A stretch of 40,329 nucleotides of DNA from Clostridia bacterium (GTDB lineage Bacteria; Bacillota; Clostridia; UMGS1810), in NCBI GenBank assembly GCA_017481205.1, contig JAFUPN010000019.1, positions 1-40,329 on the forward strand, written 5' to 3'. The position numbers and the translations under genes are program-made. The notes beneath the pieces are model-generated. The model had not been told where the DNA came from, ran no database searches, and saw only the letters and a program-made list of their open reading frames with translations. Every line of letters begins with the position of its first letter. Position 1 is the stretch's first letter. Of the stretch, positions 7,838 through 15,344 are shown piece after piece.

Positions 7838-7848
7838 TGGCATAACCG
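7838..7848 (-). promoter_or_regulatory. Leader box complementary to the toxin mRNA 3' end
   Basis: On the minus strand the toxin leader carries CGGTTATGCCA (7838-7848), about 30 bases before the ATG. The perfect reverse complement TGGCATAACCG lies at the very end of the coding region (7687-7697), overlapping the stop codon. The two could pair within one mRNA. Confidence 0.5.
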
Positions 7849-7906
7849 CCCAGCTTTTACACTGTTTTCAGTCTTACCTTTTTGTCAGATTTCTCCGACA
7901 TTGGAA

Positions 7907-7935
7907 ATTATGCGCTATAATCCGACTTTTATCAA
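7907..7935 (-). promoter_or_regulatory. Promoter of the toxin-like gene
   Basis: On the minus strand TTGATA (7930-7935) and CATAAT (7907-7912) are 17 bp apart, each one base off consensus. The -35 box overlaps the stop codon of the HAD gene. The predicted start near 7900 gives a leader of about 90 nt before the peptide ATG. Confidence 0.5.
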
Positions 7936-8729
7936 GCGAATTTACAAATCTTTTCGTAATACTCTCTTATATTTTCAAAAATATAATCCGGCTTTGTCTC
8001 GCTTTTTTTCACATCCTCCATGGTACCCTCACCACTGAGGACAAATATTGCAGTAACTCCGGCATTTACTCCGCAGGCAATGTCCGTATAGAGTCTGTCA
8101 CCGAAGATTGCCGCTTCTTCCTTGGTAAATCCGCTTTTTTCAACCGCAAGATTTATCATCTCAGGCTGAGGCTTGCCTATAAAACGTGGTCTGCGCTTTG
8201 TGGCGTTATAAAGCATTTCGCTTACCGAGCCGCAGTCCGGCACAAAGCCGTACCAAGTGGGACATACCAGGTCGGGATTTGTGGCAATATAGTCCACACC
8301 CTGCCCAAGCAGTATGCAGGCATCCTCTAATTTCTGATAGTTAAGGCTGGTATCGTAGCCCATGCATAGGCAGTCAATGCCCTCCTCACGCTTATCTGTA
8401 ATGGGAAGACCTGCTTCCCTGAGCTGTTCCTTAAATGACTCCGTGCCGAAGGCATAAATTTTGCTGTAATTCCTCTTTTTAAGGTCAACTATGGTGGCAT
8501 CTGTTGAAGTGAAAAAATCCTCCTTGCAGGACTCAATACCCAGTGATGCAAGCTTTTCAATATATTTATCCACACTCTTTGAGGAATTGTTGGTAAGAAA
8601 CATATACTTGCCGCCGATGCGCCGCACGTACTCAAGAAAATCCGTTGTTCCGTCAAAAAGGTCGTTATCCAGATATATTGTGCCGTCCATATCCAGCAAA
8701 AACAGCTTTTTGTTCTTTAAGATTTCCAT
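7932..8729 (-). CDS. HAD-IIA family phosphatase (NagD/glycerol-phosphatase type)
   Basis: A 265-residue haloacid dehalogenase-type phosphatase of subfamily IIA. Motif I is FLLDMDGTIYLDN with the nucleophilic Asp at the front, motif II is MFLTNNSS, the motif III lysine is in RFIGKPQPEM, and motif IV is IFGDRLYTDI. The cap between motifs II and III is the C2 type typical of NagD and phosphoglycolate/glycerol-phosphate phosphatases. The frame extends upstream to 8807, but AAGGAGTCT lies just before the ATG at 8729, one base after the stop of the glycerol-1-phosphate dehydrogenase gene, so translation is probably coupled. Context suggests a glycerol phosphate as substrate; generic nucleotide or sugar phosphate activity cannot be excluded. 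It is the last gene of the operon. Confidence 0.85.
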   Translation of the reverse strand: MEILKNKKLFLLDMDGTIYLDNDLFDGTTDFLEYVRRIGGKYMFLTNNSSKSVDKYIEKLASLGIESCKEDFFTSTDATIVDLKKRNYSKIYAFGTESFKEQLREAGLPITDKREEGIDCLCMGYDTSLNYQKLEDACILLGQGVDYIATNPDLVCPTWYGFVPDCGSVSEMLYNATKRRPRFIGKPQPEMINLAVEKSGFTKEEAAIFGDRLYTDIACGVNAGVTAIFVLSGEGTMEDVKKSETKPDYIFENIREYYEKICKFA

Positions 8730-8730
8730 A

Positions 8731-9885
8731 TCAGACTCCTTTCTTTTCTTCAAGAAGCCATAGCACTGTATAGCGGTCCTTAAGGTCCTTTGCATAGTAC
8801 ACTGCATCTCTGATTTTGTCCTCGCCGTAGAGGCTTACAAATTCCTTCATATCGTAGCCCACAGGCTCAATGAGAGAAAGAATTTCGTCAGCACCGGGAT
8901 GGCGCCTGAGAATTTCATTTATTTTCTCGGGAGCTGTTTCAACAGTGAGCTCATGGAACTTAACCTTATCCTGGAGCTCAATTATGCCGGGAGCGGCTTT
9001 TTTATATATCTCATTTACGCGGCTCTCCCAGAAGCTTCTGTCAAAGGAGGGCTTTATGTAACCGTCTGCAATAATATCTCTGAGCTTTGCGGTAACCACT
9101 GTGGAATATGCCACATCTATACCGTGGTCAAAATAAGGTGTGTTGTCTATAAGACCGGTTATCTCAAAGAAGTGGGACAGATGATGCTCACTGCCTGAAG
9201 CTGGGCGGGAATTACCCACCTTTTTCATGGCAATACCAACCATGATAAGAGCGTCGGTAAGAGCCTGAATGCTGTCGTCATCGTTGTCAAGAAGCTTGTC
9301 CTTAAGGGCAATAACCTTGTCCATAGCCTCCCTTACCTCGGCACAGATGCCGTAGTCTATGGATTCGCCGATAACCAGGTTTGCCAGCTCCCAGTCGTTG
9401 AGAGCAGAGTATTTGCCTATAATATCGCCGTAGCCTGCCTGAATCATCTTTCCTGGGGCATTCTTGAGGATATCCACATCTGCAATAATAGCCTCGGGAG
9501 CATGAGCAGTGTAGGTTATCTTCATATTGTTTATAATCATCGCCGCACCTACAGAAGCATAACCGTCCATGGAAGGAGCGGTTGCAACTATGTAGTAAGG
9601 CAGCTTGTGCTGAAAGCTTACATATTTGCAAAGGTCATTGATAACGCCGGAGCCGATACCCACTATAAGATCGGTATCATCGGTAACTCTTGCTTCAAGA
9701 GCGGCAATACTCTCCTCGTTGGGCACAAGAGGCGTGCTCTCGGGAGTATCAAAAACAAATATACCGTCTATGCTGAGTCCCGATGCCTCATAGGTATTTT
9801 TGTCGGCTACATAGAGTATACTTGAAAATCCCTCGCAAAGCCTCGCAAGCTCCTTTACGGCTCCTTTTCTTATAATACATTCCAT
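8731..9885 (-). CDS. egsA: sn-Glycerol-1-phosphate dehydrogenase (EgsA/AraM family)
   Basis: A 384-residue iron-dependent alcohol dehydrogenase-fold enzyme that interconverts dihydroxyacetone phosphate and sn-glycerol-1-phosphate with NAD(P)H. The nucleotide-binding region includes DLIVGIGSGVINDLCKY (residues ~72-88) followed by ATAPSMDGYASVGA. Metal-ligand candidates are D154 (GYGDIIGK), H234 or H235 (SGSEHHLSH) and H254 (YFDHGIDVAY). These patterns separate it from glycerol dehydrogenase GldA and from dehydroquinate synthase. AAGGA precedes the ATG. It lies 28 bases after glpP and one base before the HAD phosphatase gene, in a glycerol-3-phosphate operon. Bacterial relatives (AraM in Bacillus) feed an archaeal-type glycerolipid; here the neighbours point to glycerol-phosphate catabolism instead. 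Confidence 0.85.
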   Translation of the reverse strand: MECIIRKGAVKELARLCEGFSSILYVADKNTYEASGLSIDGIFVFDTPESTPLVPNEESIAALEARVTDDTDLIVGIGSGVINDLCKYVSFQHKLPYYIVATAPSMDGYASVGAAMIINNMKITYTAHAPEAIIADVDILKNAPGKMIQAGYGDIIGKYSALNDWELANLVIGESIDYGICAEVREAMDKVIALKDKLLDNDDDSIQALTDALIMVGIAMKKVGNSRPASGSEHHLSHFFEITGLIDNTPYFDHGIDVAYSTVVTAKLRDIIADGYIKPSFDRSFWESRVNEIYKKAAPGIIELQDKVKFHELTVETAPEKINEILRRHPGADEILSLIEPVGYDMKEFVSLYGEDKIRDAVYYAKDLKDRYTVLWLLEEKKGV

Positions 9886-9913
9886 TTTATATCAATCCTT
9901 TCAAAGGGAATTT

Positions 9914-10444
9914 TTATTTCCATAATTCTGTACGTCCGGTAGATACCGCAGCTGCACCTATTGCTAAGGCAGAGCTGATTTCTTCCTCTGTTTCAATAAG
10001 CCCTCCGGCGATAATGGGCACACTCACCCGTGAGCGGAGGTTTTCTATAACCTTGGGCACCACTCCGGGCATAACCTCTATCATATCCGCCTTTGAGGAC
10101 TTGAGGGATTCAACAGTGGTGTCAACAGAACGTGAGTCCACAATAAAAAACCGCTGTACTGTAAACACGCCCGCCTCTCTGGCAAGCCTGATTATATTTA
10201 CCCTGGTGCTGATAATGCCGTCAACCCCTGCGGCTTTTGTATAGAGAATGCCGTAGCGGTCCTTGCCCACGCCCTCGGCAAAATCTATGTGGATAAACAT
10301 CTTTTTGCCCTTGGCATGAGCCGCATCAGCATCTTTTTTTAAGGTGATTATATTGGGCATAAGGTGAAAGACAATGTCCACTGGTGCGTCCAGCGCCTGG
10401 GAGAATTCTTCCTCGCTTCTTACTGCCGCTATAACTTTTTTCAT
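9914..10444 (-). CDS. glpP: Glycerol-3-phosphate-responsive antiterminator GlpP
   Basis: A 176-residue small (beta/alpha)8-like protein of the GlpP family. Typical stretches are VDIVFHLMPNIITLKK, GKKMFIHIDFAEGVGKD, DGIISTRVNIIRLAREAG, QRFFIVDSRSVDTT, ADMIEVMPGVVPKVI and PIIAGGLIETEEEI. In Bacillus, GlpP with glycerol-3-phosphate stabilises or antiterminates glp mRNA leaders. AAAGGCGGAG lies just before the ATG. It is the fourth gene of an operon whose leader contains a strong terminator hairpin (13528-13575), so it probably controls its own operon. Confidence 0.93.
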   Translation of the reverse strand: MKKVIAAVRSEEEFSQALDAPVDIVFHLMPNIITLKKDADAAHAKGKKMFIHIDFAEGVGKDRYGILYTKAAGVDGIISTRVNIIRLAREAGVFTVQRFFIVDSRSVDTTVESLKSSKADMIEVMPGVVPKVIENLRSRVSVPIIAGGLIETEEEISSALAIGAAAVSTGRTELWK

Positions 10445-10460
10445 TATACTCCGCCTTTCT

Positions 10461-10811
10461 TTAAAGGGCGTTTATATTTTTGGTAGCAATCACATTGCTT
10501 CCGAATATATCTTTTATTATAACATCTCCCACGCATACTGGCAAGGGTGCAATCGCATTATTTATAATTTTCATGCATTCTGCTACCTTTTCCTTGGGGA
10601 TGGGTCTGTCTGTTTTCACAGAGAGAATCCTGCCGTCGGTGCATCTTACTGTTGATGTAACAGTGCGCTCTGGAGCTGTGCACTCCGCTTCGGCATATTT
10701 TGCTCCTCTGGGACAGGTGTTTCCGGTGACGGACATAACCTTGCCGCCGTCCAGCTCGACCTCAAGACTGCAGCCTACGGGGCATACTATACAGGTTAAA
10801 GCTCTTTTCAT
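10461..10811 (-). CDS. DUF1667 protein, partner of glycerol-3-phosphate dehydrogenase
   Basis: A 116-residue DUF1667 protein. The N-terminus has a CIVCPVGCSLEV motif and a third cysteine site in TGNTCPRGAKYAEAE, a C-x2-C-x3-C...C pattern resembling the iron-sulfur segment of molybdopterin oxidoreductases. It may therefore bind an Fe-S cluster and pass electrons from the two FAD proteins encoded upstream. The ATG at 10811 is preferred to the GTG one codon earlier because GGAGG is spaced 7 bases from it. The start overlaps the TGA of the preceding oxidoreductase gene (TGATG). The family is regularly found beside GlpA/GlpB-like proteins in Clostridia; its biochemical role is not established. Confidence 0.88.
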   Translation of the reverse strand: MKRALTCIVCPVGCSLEVELDGGKVMSVTGNTCPRGAKYAEAECTAPERTVTSTVRCTDGRILSVKTDRPIPKEKVAECMKIINNAIAPLPVCVGDVIIKDIFGSNVIATKNINAL

Positions 10812-12046
10812 CACATTACCTCCAGTTCAAAGCTGAGCTCAGATACATTTTCCAGCATATCTTTTTTGAGCATAACAGTTTCCATCTCGCCGGGAGCAAC
10901 CTTGGGTTTTTTCTTTGAGAAAATAACCTCGCCTCCGGAGAGTACATTTATCTTTACATTCCGGTATACATCCGCCACACGGAAATATACCTTCACATCT
11001 TTTTTGCTTGTTATTTTACTTGGCACAGTGTAGCGGATTTTGCCGTCTGTCTTAAGAGTTATATTGGTTTTTTCCCCTGACATACCGCTGATATATTCAG
11101 CAGCACTCTTGCCTGCAATTTCTGCTTCCTCAGATACATAGTCAACCAGGTCGTGTACATGGAGCACATTGCCGCAGGAATATATACCCTCAATGCAGGT
11201 CTGTCTGTCCTGGTCTACAACAGGTCCATTGGTAACGGGGTCAAGGTCAATGCCTGCTCCAAGAGACAGCTCATTCTCAGGAATAAGACCTACTGAAAGA
11301 AGCAAGGTGTCACAGGGGATAAACTCTCTTGTCTCTGCAATAGGCTGTCTTCTTTCGTCAACCTTGGCTATGGTTACGCCCTCAAGTCTCTCCTTGCCGT
11401 GAATCTGTACCACGGTGTGGCTGAGCCTGAGAGGAATGTCAAAATCATTGAGGCACTGCTCGATATTTCTTGCAAGCCCGCCGGAGTATGGCATAAGCTC
11501 ACACACCGCCTTAACTTTTGCACCCTCTAAGGTCATGCGTCTTGCCATAATAAGACCGATATCGCCTGAGCCGAGGATAACAACCTCCTTGCCGGGCATA
11601 TAGCCTTCCATATTTACAAACTTCTGTGCAGTACCCGCACTGAAGATACCGGCAGGTCTGGAGCCGGCAATATTGAGTGCACCCTTGGAGCGCTCACGGC
11701 ATCCCATGGCAAGAATAATCGCCTTTGCTTCAACGGTAAAAATACCGTCCTCGGTGTTTGTAGCGGTGATAACCTTGTCGGGGCTGACAGACAGTACCAT
11801 GGTATTAAGCTTGTATTCTATACCCAGCTCATGAACCCTCTGCTCATATTTCCATGCATACTCGGGGCCGGTGAGCTCCTCGCCGAATTTATGGAGACCG
11901 AAGCCATTGTGTATGCACTGCTTCAATATGCCGCCCAGGCTGTCGTCACGCTCAAGTATAAGTATATCTCTGATACCGCTTTCATATGCAGCTACTGCGG
12001 CGCTCATTCCGGCAGGACCGCCGCCGATAATAACCAGATCAGTCAT
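10811..12046 (-). CDS. FAD/NAD(P)-dependent oxidoreductase of the glp operon
   Basis: A 411-residue pyridine-nucleotide-disulphide-type flavoprotein. The FAD site is at the N-terminus (LVIIGGGPAGMSAAVAAYES), a second GxGxxG dinucleotide fold is EVVILGSGDIGLIMARRM (~150-168), and the FAD-closing motif is CIEGIYSCGNVLHVHDLVDY (~285-305). GGCIL-type SLGGILKQCIHNGFG follows the first fold. A ~90-residue beta-rich C-terminal extension carries no cofactor motif. The gene overlaps the preceding dehydrogenase gene by 8 bases and has GGAGG upstream. It probably forms a complex with that protein and the DUF1667 protein and moves electrons from glycerol-3-phosphate to NAD+ or another carrier. The partner acceptor is inferred. 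Confidence 0.87.
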   Translation of the reverse strand: MTDLVIIGGGPAGMSAAVAAYESGIRDILILERDDSLGGILKQCIHNGFGLHKFGEELTGPEYAWKYEQRVHELGIEYKLNTMVLSVSPDKVITATNTEDGIFTVEAKAIILAMGCRERSKGALNIAGSRPAGIFSAGTAQKFVNMEGYMPGKEVVILGSGDIGLIMARRMTLEGAKVKAVCELMPYSGGLARNIEQCLNDFDIPLRLSHTVVQIHGKERLEGVTIAKVDERRQPIAETREFIPCDTLLLSVGLIPENELSLGAGIDLDPVTNGPVVDQDRQTCIEGIYSCGNVLHVHDLVDYVSEEAEIAGKSAAEYISGMSGEKTNITLKTDGKIRYTVPSKITSKKDVKVYFRVADVYRNVKINVLSGGEVIFSKKKPKVAPGEMETVMLKKDMLENVSELSFELEVM

Positions 12047-13487
12047 TTGCTCCTACCTCCTTTGTTTTTGAAAAATTAACAACGGATTTTCCTCCGCATT
12101 TTGTAACTGCCTCCACAGGTACATTCATTTCCTTTGCAAGCAGATTTACTATATAAGGCATACAGAAGCCACCCTGGCATCTGCCCATCTGAGCTCTTGT
12201 GCGGCGCTTGACTCCGTCAAGGTCAGTTGGCTTAGGATTGGTGCGTATTGCCTGAAGGATTTCTCCCTCGGTAACCGTCTCACAACGGCAGATAATTCTG
12301 CCGAAGGACTTGTCCTTCTTTATAATTTCATTTTTCTCCTCAATGCTTGCTTCTCTGAAATGATGCATAGGAGCGCGCTTGGGATTAAAGTCTTTGTTTT
12401 CTTCAAATTCATAGCCCTGCTCTTTGAGCATTTCTGCAATATACTGTGCAATCGCAGGAGAAGCCGAAAGTCCTGGGGATTCAATACCTGCCGCATTGAC
12501 AAAGCCCTGCTTTGGAGATGTGATGATAAAATCACCTGTACTGCCTACGGCTCTGAGACCGCAGAAGGAGGTAATGGTCTTGCGGAACTGCACTCCGTCA
12601 ACATTCTCCATAGCTTCCTTGATTATTTTGCCAAAGCCCCCGGCAGTGGTATCCTTGTTACCCTTTTCATAGCAATCCATATCCTCGGAGGTGGGACCTG
12701 TAAGAAGATTTCCGTCTACCGTAGGAGAAACCAGTATACCCTTGCCCATTTTGCTGGGTGTTCTGAAAATAGTGCGGTTAACCAGTGTACCTGCATCCTT
12801 GTCAAGAAGAATATATTCTCCGCGTCTGGGGTGCACCGTAAAGGATTCGTCGCCCACCATTGCCGCAATTTTATCGGAATAAAGACCTGCGGCATTTATA
12901 ACCATGCGTGCCTCTACTTTTTCTCTGCCACTCACAACCTCGTAGCCGCCGTCAATTACATCTATTTTTTCAACAGGGAAATTAAGCTTAAGCTCTGCAC
13001 CGTTATCCATGGCATTGCCCACTGCCGCAATTGTCAGCTCATAGGGGCAAATGATACTGCCTGTGGGTGCATACAGCGCACATACTGCATTGCCGGACAC
13101 ATTCGGTTCAATTTCGTGAAGGCGCTTTTTGTCAACAATCTCCAGATTTTCAACACCGTTGTTTTTTCCTCTTTCATAAAGCTCTGCAATAGTCTTTTTG
13201 TCCTCATCATTAAAGCCAATAACCAAAGAGCCGTTGTTGATATATTTTACACCCAAATCCGCCGCAACCTGCTCCATCATTTTTGAGCCCTGTACATTGA
13301 GCCTTGCCTTAAGACTGCCCTCCTTGGCATCAAAGCCGGCATGCACAATAGCGGAATTTGCCTTTGTAGCGCCCATTGCAACGTCATTTTCTTTGTCTAC
13401 AATACAAATTTTAAGATTATATTTAGACAACTCTCTTGCGGTCATTGCACCGACAACACCCGCACCGATTACTACACAGTCGTACAT
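12039..13487 (-). CDS. FAD-dependent glycerol-3-phosphate dehydrogenase with BFD-type [2Fe-2S] domain (GlpA-like)
   Basis: A 482-residue DAO-fold flavoprotein. The FAD motif is VVIGAGVVGAMTARELSKYN at the N-terminus, with ATKANSAIVHAGFDA typical of glycerol-3-phosphate dehydrogenases. A BFD-like [2Fe-2S] domain occupies the last ~90 residues, with cysteines in IICRCETVTEGE and MGRCQGGFCMPY. It should oxidise sn-glycerol-3-phosphate to dihydroxyacetone phosphate. The frame starts upstream at 13544, but the ATG at 13487 opens directly into the FAD fold and has AAAGGAA at 10-11 bases, so it is preferred; the longer version would begin inside the leader. It is the first gene of the six-gene operon. 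An L-2-hydroxyglutarate-oxidase-type activity is an alternative for this fold, but GlpP in the operon favours glycerol phosphate. Confidence 0.88.
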   Translation of the reverse strand: MYDCVVIGAGVVGAMTARELSKYNLKICIVDKENDVAMGATKANSAIVHAGFDAKEGSLKARLNVQGSKMMEQVAADLGVKYINNGSLVIGFNDEDKKTIAELYERGKNNGVENLEIVDKKRLHEIEPNVSGNAVCALYAPTGSIICPYELTIAAVGNAMDNGAELKLNFPVEKIDVIDGGYEVVSGREKVEARMVINAAGLYSDKIAAMVGDESFTVHPRRGEYILLDKDAGTLVNRTIFRTPSKMGKGILVSPTVDGNLLTGPTSEDMDCYEKGNKDTTAGGFGKIIKEAMENVDGVQFRKTITSFCGLRAVGSTGDFIITSPKQGFVNAAGIESPGLSASPAIAQYIAEMLKEQGYEFEENKDFNPKRAPMHHFREASIEEKNEIIKKDKSFGRIICRCETVTEGEILQAIRTNPKPTDLDGVKRRTRAQMGRCQGGFCMPYIVNLLAKEMNVPVEAVTKCGGKSVVNFSKTKEVGAND

Positions 13488-13527
13488 TATATTACATTCC
13501 TTTCTGTAAAAATTGCGGAAATTACGC

Positions 13528-13575
13528 AAAAAAAGACGCACCAAAACTAAGGTTGTCCTTAGTTTTGATACGTCT
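13528..13575 (-). terminator. Leader attenuator of the glp operon, likely GlpP target
   Basis: On the minus strand, between promoter and first gene, AGACGTATCAAAACTAAGG pairs with CCTTAGTTTTGGTGCGTCT around an ACAA loop and runs directly into seven T residues. This is a textbook intrinsic terminator placed ~40-90 bases before the dehydrogenase ATG. Bacillus glp operons have such a hairpin in their leaders, where GlpP with glycerol-3-phosphate permits read-through. GlpP is encoded in this operon. Confidence 0.85.
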
Positions 13576-13596
13576 CCTGTTCTCTGTATCGTTATT

Positions 13597-13625
13597 ATTT
13601 TAATACTAATTATTCATTTTGTCAA
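13597..13625 (-). promoter_or_regulatory. Promoter of the glycerol-phosphate operon
   Basis: On the minus strand TTGACA (13620-13625), a 17-bp spacer and TAAAAT (13597-13602) predict a start near 13590, ahead of the attenuator hairpin. The leader would be about 100 nt. Confidence 0.75.
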
Positions 13626-13705
13626 TATTTTTTTGTCCAAACATTTAATTTTCTTTTTTCCCACTTTCCAAGATGCTCTTTATTTGTTACAACAGTTATC
13701 GAGTA

Positions 13706-13806
13706 GCCAAAAAATAACCCGAACCATGATTTTCAAAGGTGAATTTTCGCTTTCGCTGCGTTAAAATACTCGGTAATACACCAAGAATCACCTGCATTTT
13801 TGCCTT
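13706..13806. repeat. Miniature element, left half only
   Basis: This ~100-bp stretch matches 5301-5403 of the long element. Shared blocks are GATTTTCAA(A)GGT, ATTTTCGCTTTC, GTTAAAATACTCGGTAAT and a following ATTACCTG or ATCACCTG run, and it begins TAGCCAAAAAATAACCCGAAC. The right half and right end are missing. It lies between the glp promoter and the end of the DUF5131 gene and holds no gene. Confidence 0.65.
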
Positions 13807-13817
13807 ATAACATACAT

Positions 13818-14660
13818 TTAACAATGAAATTTATCACTGTCCTTTGGTTTTCTTCTTGCTTCCATAGCTTCCTTCATTGCTTTCTTTCGTTCTAAAATGG
13901 CAGTTACCTCTGCATCAATATCTACGGGCGGATAGTGAAGTCCGCTTTTTAATGCCTGCACCATCTGATTGGTACGATTGCGGATTTTATATTCCTTGCC
14001 GTCCTTAATAAAGATATTTCCCGTCTGTCCAAAAATAAGCTGAACATTGTTTGCCGCGCAGGCATCATACACCTTTTTTACCCATTCATAATGAAGAGGA
14101 CGGGAGCCGAGATAGTTTTCTCCGCCTGCAAGGACAGTTTCAATCTTACCGGTCTTAAGATAAGGCTCAATATCAACCTCACCGATAAACGGCTTTAAGC
14201 TTACCCATCTGTGTTTTGCGGGAATATCAAGCAAATACGGCATTCTTTCCTCAAGGCGCTTCTGATTTTCACAGGAAACAGAGAAAGAAACATTATCCCA
14301 GCCATCGCCCCAGTCGGACGGTAGACATTCTTTAATCCTGTGTGCTCTCTTTGTTAAAAGCGAGAAGGTTACATCAGGTCTTCTGCGAATAAAATCCCAG
14401 GCTTCATAGCGCCATGGATCAGATTCCTCAACAAAAAAGTCACTTGCCATACAAACACGCACAAAGCAGCCGCTTGGCAGCTTATATTCCCCGTCTCTTG
14501 TCTTTTTTACAGGTAGATTAAAGTCTGATTTATTCTTTACAACCTCATTGGTATCTCTGCCGTATCTCTTATCCAAAAAATAAGCATAGCAGTTCTGGCA
14601 GCCCTCGCTGCATTTGTGGCATCCGTGCCACGGATTCCAAATCTTATCATTCAAATCCAT
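13818..14660 (-). CDS. DUF5131 family protein, radical-SAM-like
   Basis: A 280-residue protein of the DUF5131 (phage Gp37/Gp68-like) family. Near the N-terminus W-NPWHGCHKCSEGCQNCYAY contains C17-x3-C21-x2-C24, the [4Fe-4S] signature of radical SAM enzymes, and a further cysteine at C14. Later blocks VFVRVCMASDFF (here FVRVCMASDFFVEESDPWR), FSLLTKRAHRI, HRWVSLKPFIGEVDI and GGENYLGSRPLHYEW match the family layout. The reaction is unknown; members occur in phages and in bacterial stress contexts. The ATG overlaps the stop of the upstream MarR gene (TAATG), so the two are translationally coupled. The C-terminal ~35 residues are highly charged. Confidence 0.82.
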   Translation of the reverse strand: MDLNDKIWNPWHGCHKCSEGCQNCYAYFLDKRYGRDTNEVVKNKSDFNLPVKKTRDGEYKLPSGCFVRVCMASDFFVEESDPWRYEAWDFIRRRPDVTFSLLTKRAHRIKECLPSDWGDGWDNVSFSVSCENQKRLEERMPYLLDIPAKHRWVSLKPFIGEVDIEPYLKTGKIETVLAGGENYLGSRPLHYEWVKKVYDACAANNVQLIFGQTGNIFIKDGKEYKIRNRTNQMVQALKSGLHYPPVDIDAEVTAILERKKAMKEAMEARRKPKDSDKFHC

Positions 14661-15091
14661 TATAAATTATCTCCTCTCATATTTGTCAGAATCTTGTTTG
14701 TATCACATAAAACACTCAAAAGTTTTTCATAAGCATCACTGCCTAATTCTTTTTCTAAGTATATAAGATGCTTTTTGGTTGTTTCAGCAGACTTTTCCAC
14801 CAGTTTTTTTGCTTTATCTGTCGGTACAACATAAAAACTTCTTTTGTCCTCTTTTGAGTATTCCTTTTTGATATATTCTTTCTTTTCCAATGCAGTTATG
14901 TGTGCCGTAATCATCGGTTTAGATACTCCAAGAAGCTCCGCAAGCATTACAGGAGTGAACCTGCCTTTTCTCAGTACAATTATATTAAGCAGACCCATTT
15001 CGCTGGGTCTTATTGGTAAATCTTTTTTCAGTTCCATATATTCTTTACAAAATTTTGATAAAATGATATTAGCCTTTATGTAGTTATCCAT
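14660..15091 (-). CDS. MarR family transcriptional regulator
   Basis: A 143-residue MarR-type winged-helix dimer. The recognition region is FTPVMLAELLGVSKPMITAH (residues ~52-71) followed by the wing IKKEYSKEDKRSFYVVPTDKAKK, which carries the conserved D-(K/R)-R-S turn. AGAGG supports the ATG. It lies ~250 bases after a fully consensus promoter and is coupled to the DUF5131 gene, so it probably represses its own two-gene operon. TTAACC repeats around that promoter are candidate operators. The ligand is unknown. Confidence 0.9.
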   Translation of the reverse strand: MDNYIKANIILSKFCKEYMELKKDLPIRPSEMGLLNIIVLRKGRFTPVMLAELLGVSKPMITAHITALEKKEYIKKEYSKEDKRSFYVVPTDKAKKLVEKSAETTKKHLIYLEKELGSDAYEKLLSVLCDTNKILTNMRGDNL

Positions 15092-15344
15092 TTTATACCT
15101 CTTTCGTCAACAGATAAAATCAGCGATGTTTTCCGCCTTGCTGTAAATTCATAGATTCTTTCTTTTGTCATATTCTTAGTCTCATTAACTGCTTTTATAT
15201 TTCTGTTCTGTAATCCGGATACCAGTGCCTGTTCTGACTGTGTTTTATTATCTTTGATGTGATAGTTTTTTCTATTCTATACAAAGAAATTGCTTTGCTT
15301 ATCATTGAAGCTCACATCCTGATTATCGTTAACCCATATTAACC
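15092..15344 (-). other. Long leader of the marR operon, no certain gene
   Basis: These ~250 bases separate the marR promoter from its ATG. On the minus strand one frame stays open for about 65 codons (roughly 15295 to 15076, ending inside marR), with coding-like composition (for example RIYEFTARRKTSLILSVDE) but no start codon with a ribosome site. It could be a gene remnant or chance. No terminator or known riboswitch was recognised. Confidence 0.3.

Noticed and set aside
8729..8807. Upstream extension of the HAD phosphatase to 8807
   Set aside because: It would overlap the dehydrogenase gene by ~77 bases; the ATG at 8729 has a proper ribosome site and begins just before motif I.
12360..13286. 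308-codon plus-strand ORF
   Set aside because: Antisense shadow of the GlpA-like gene, which has clear FAD and Fe-S motifs.
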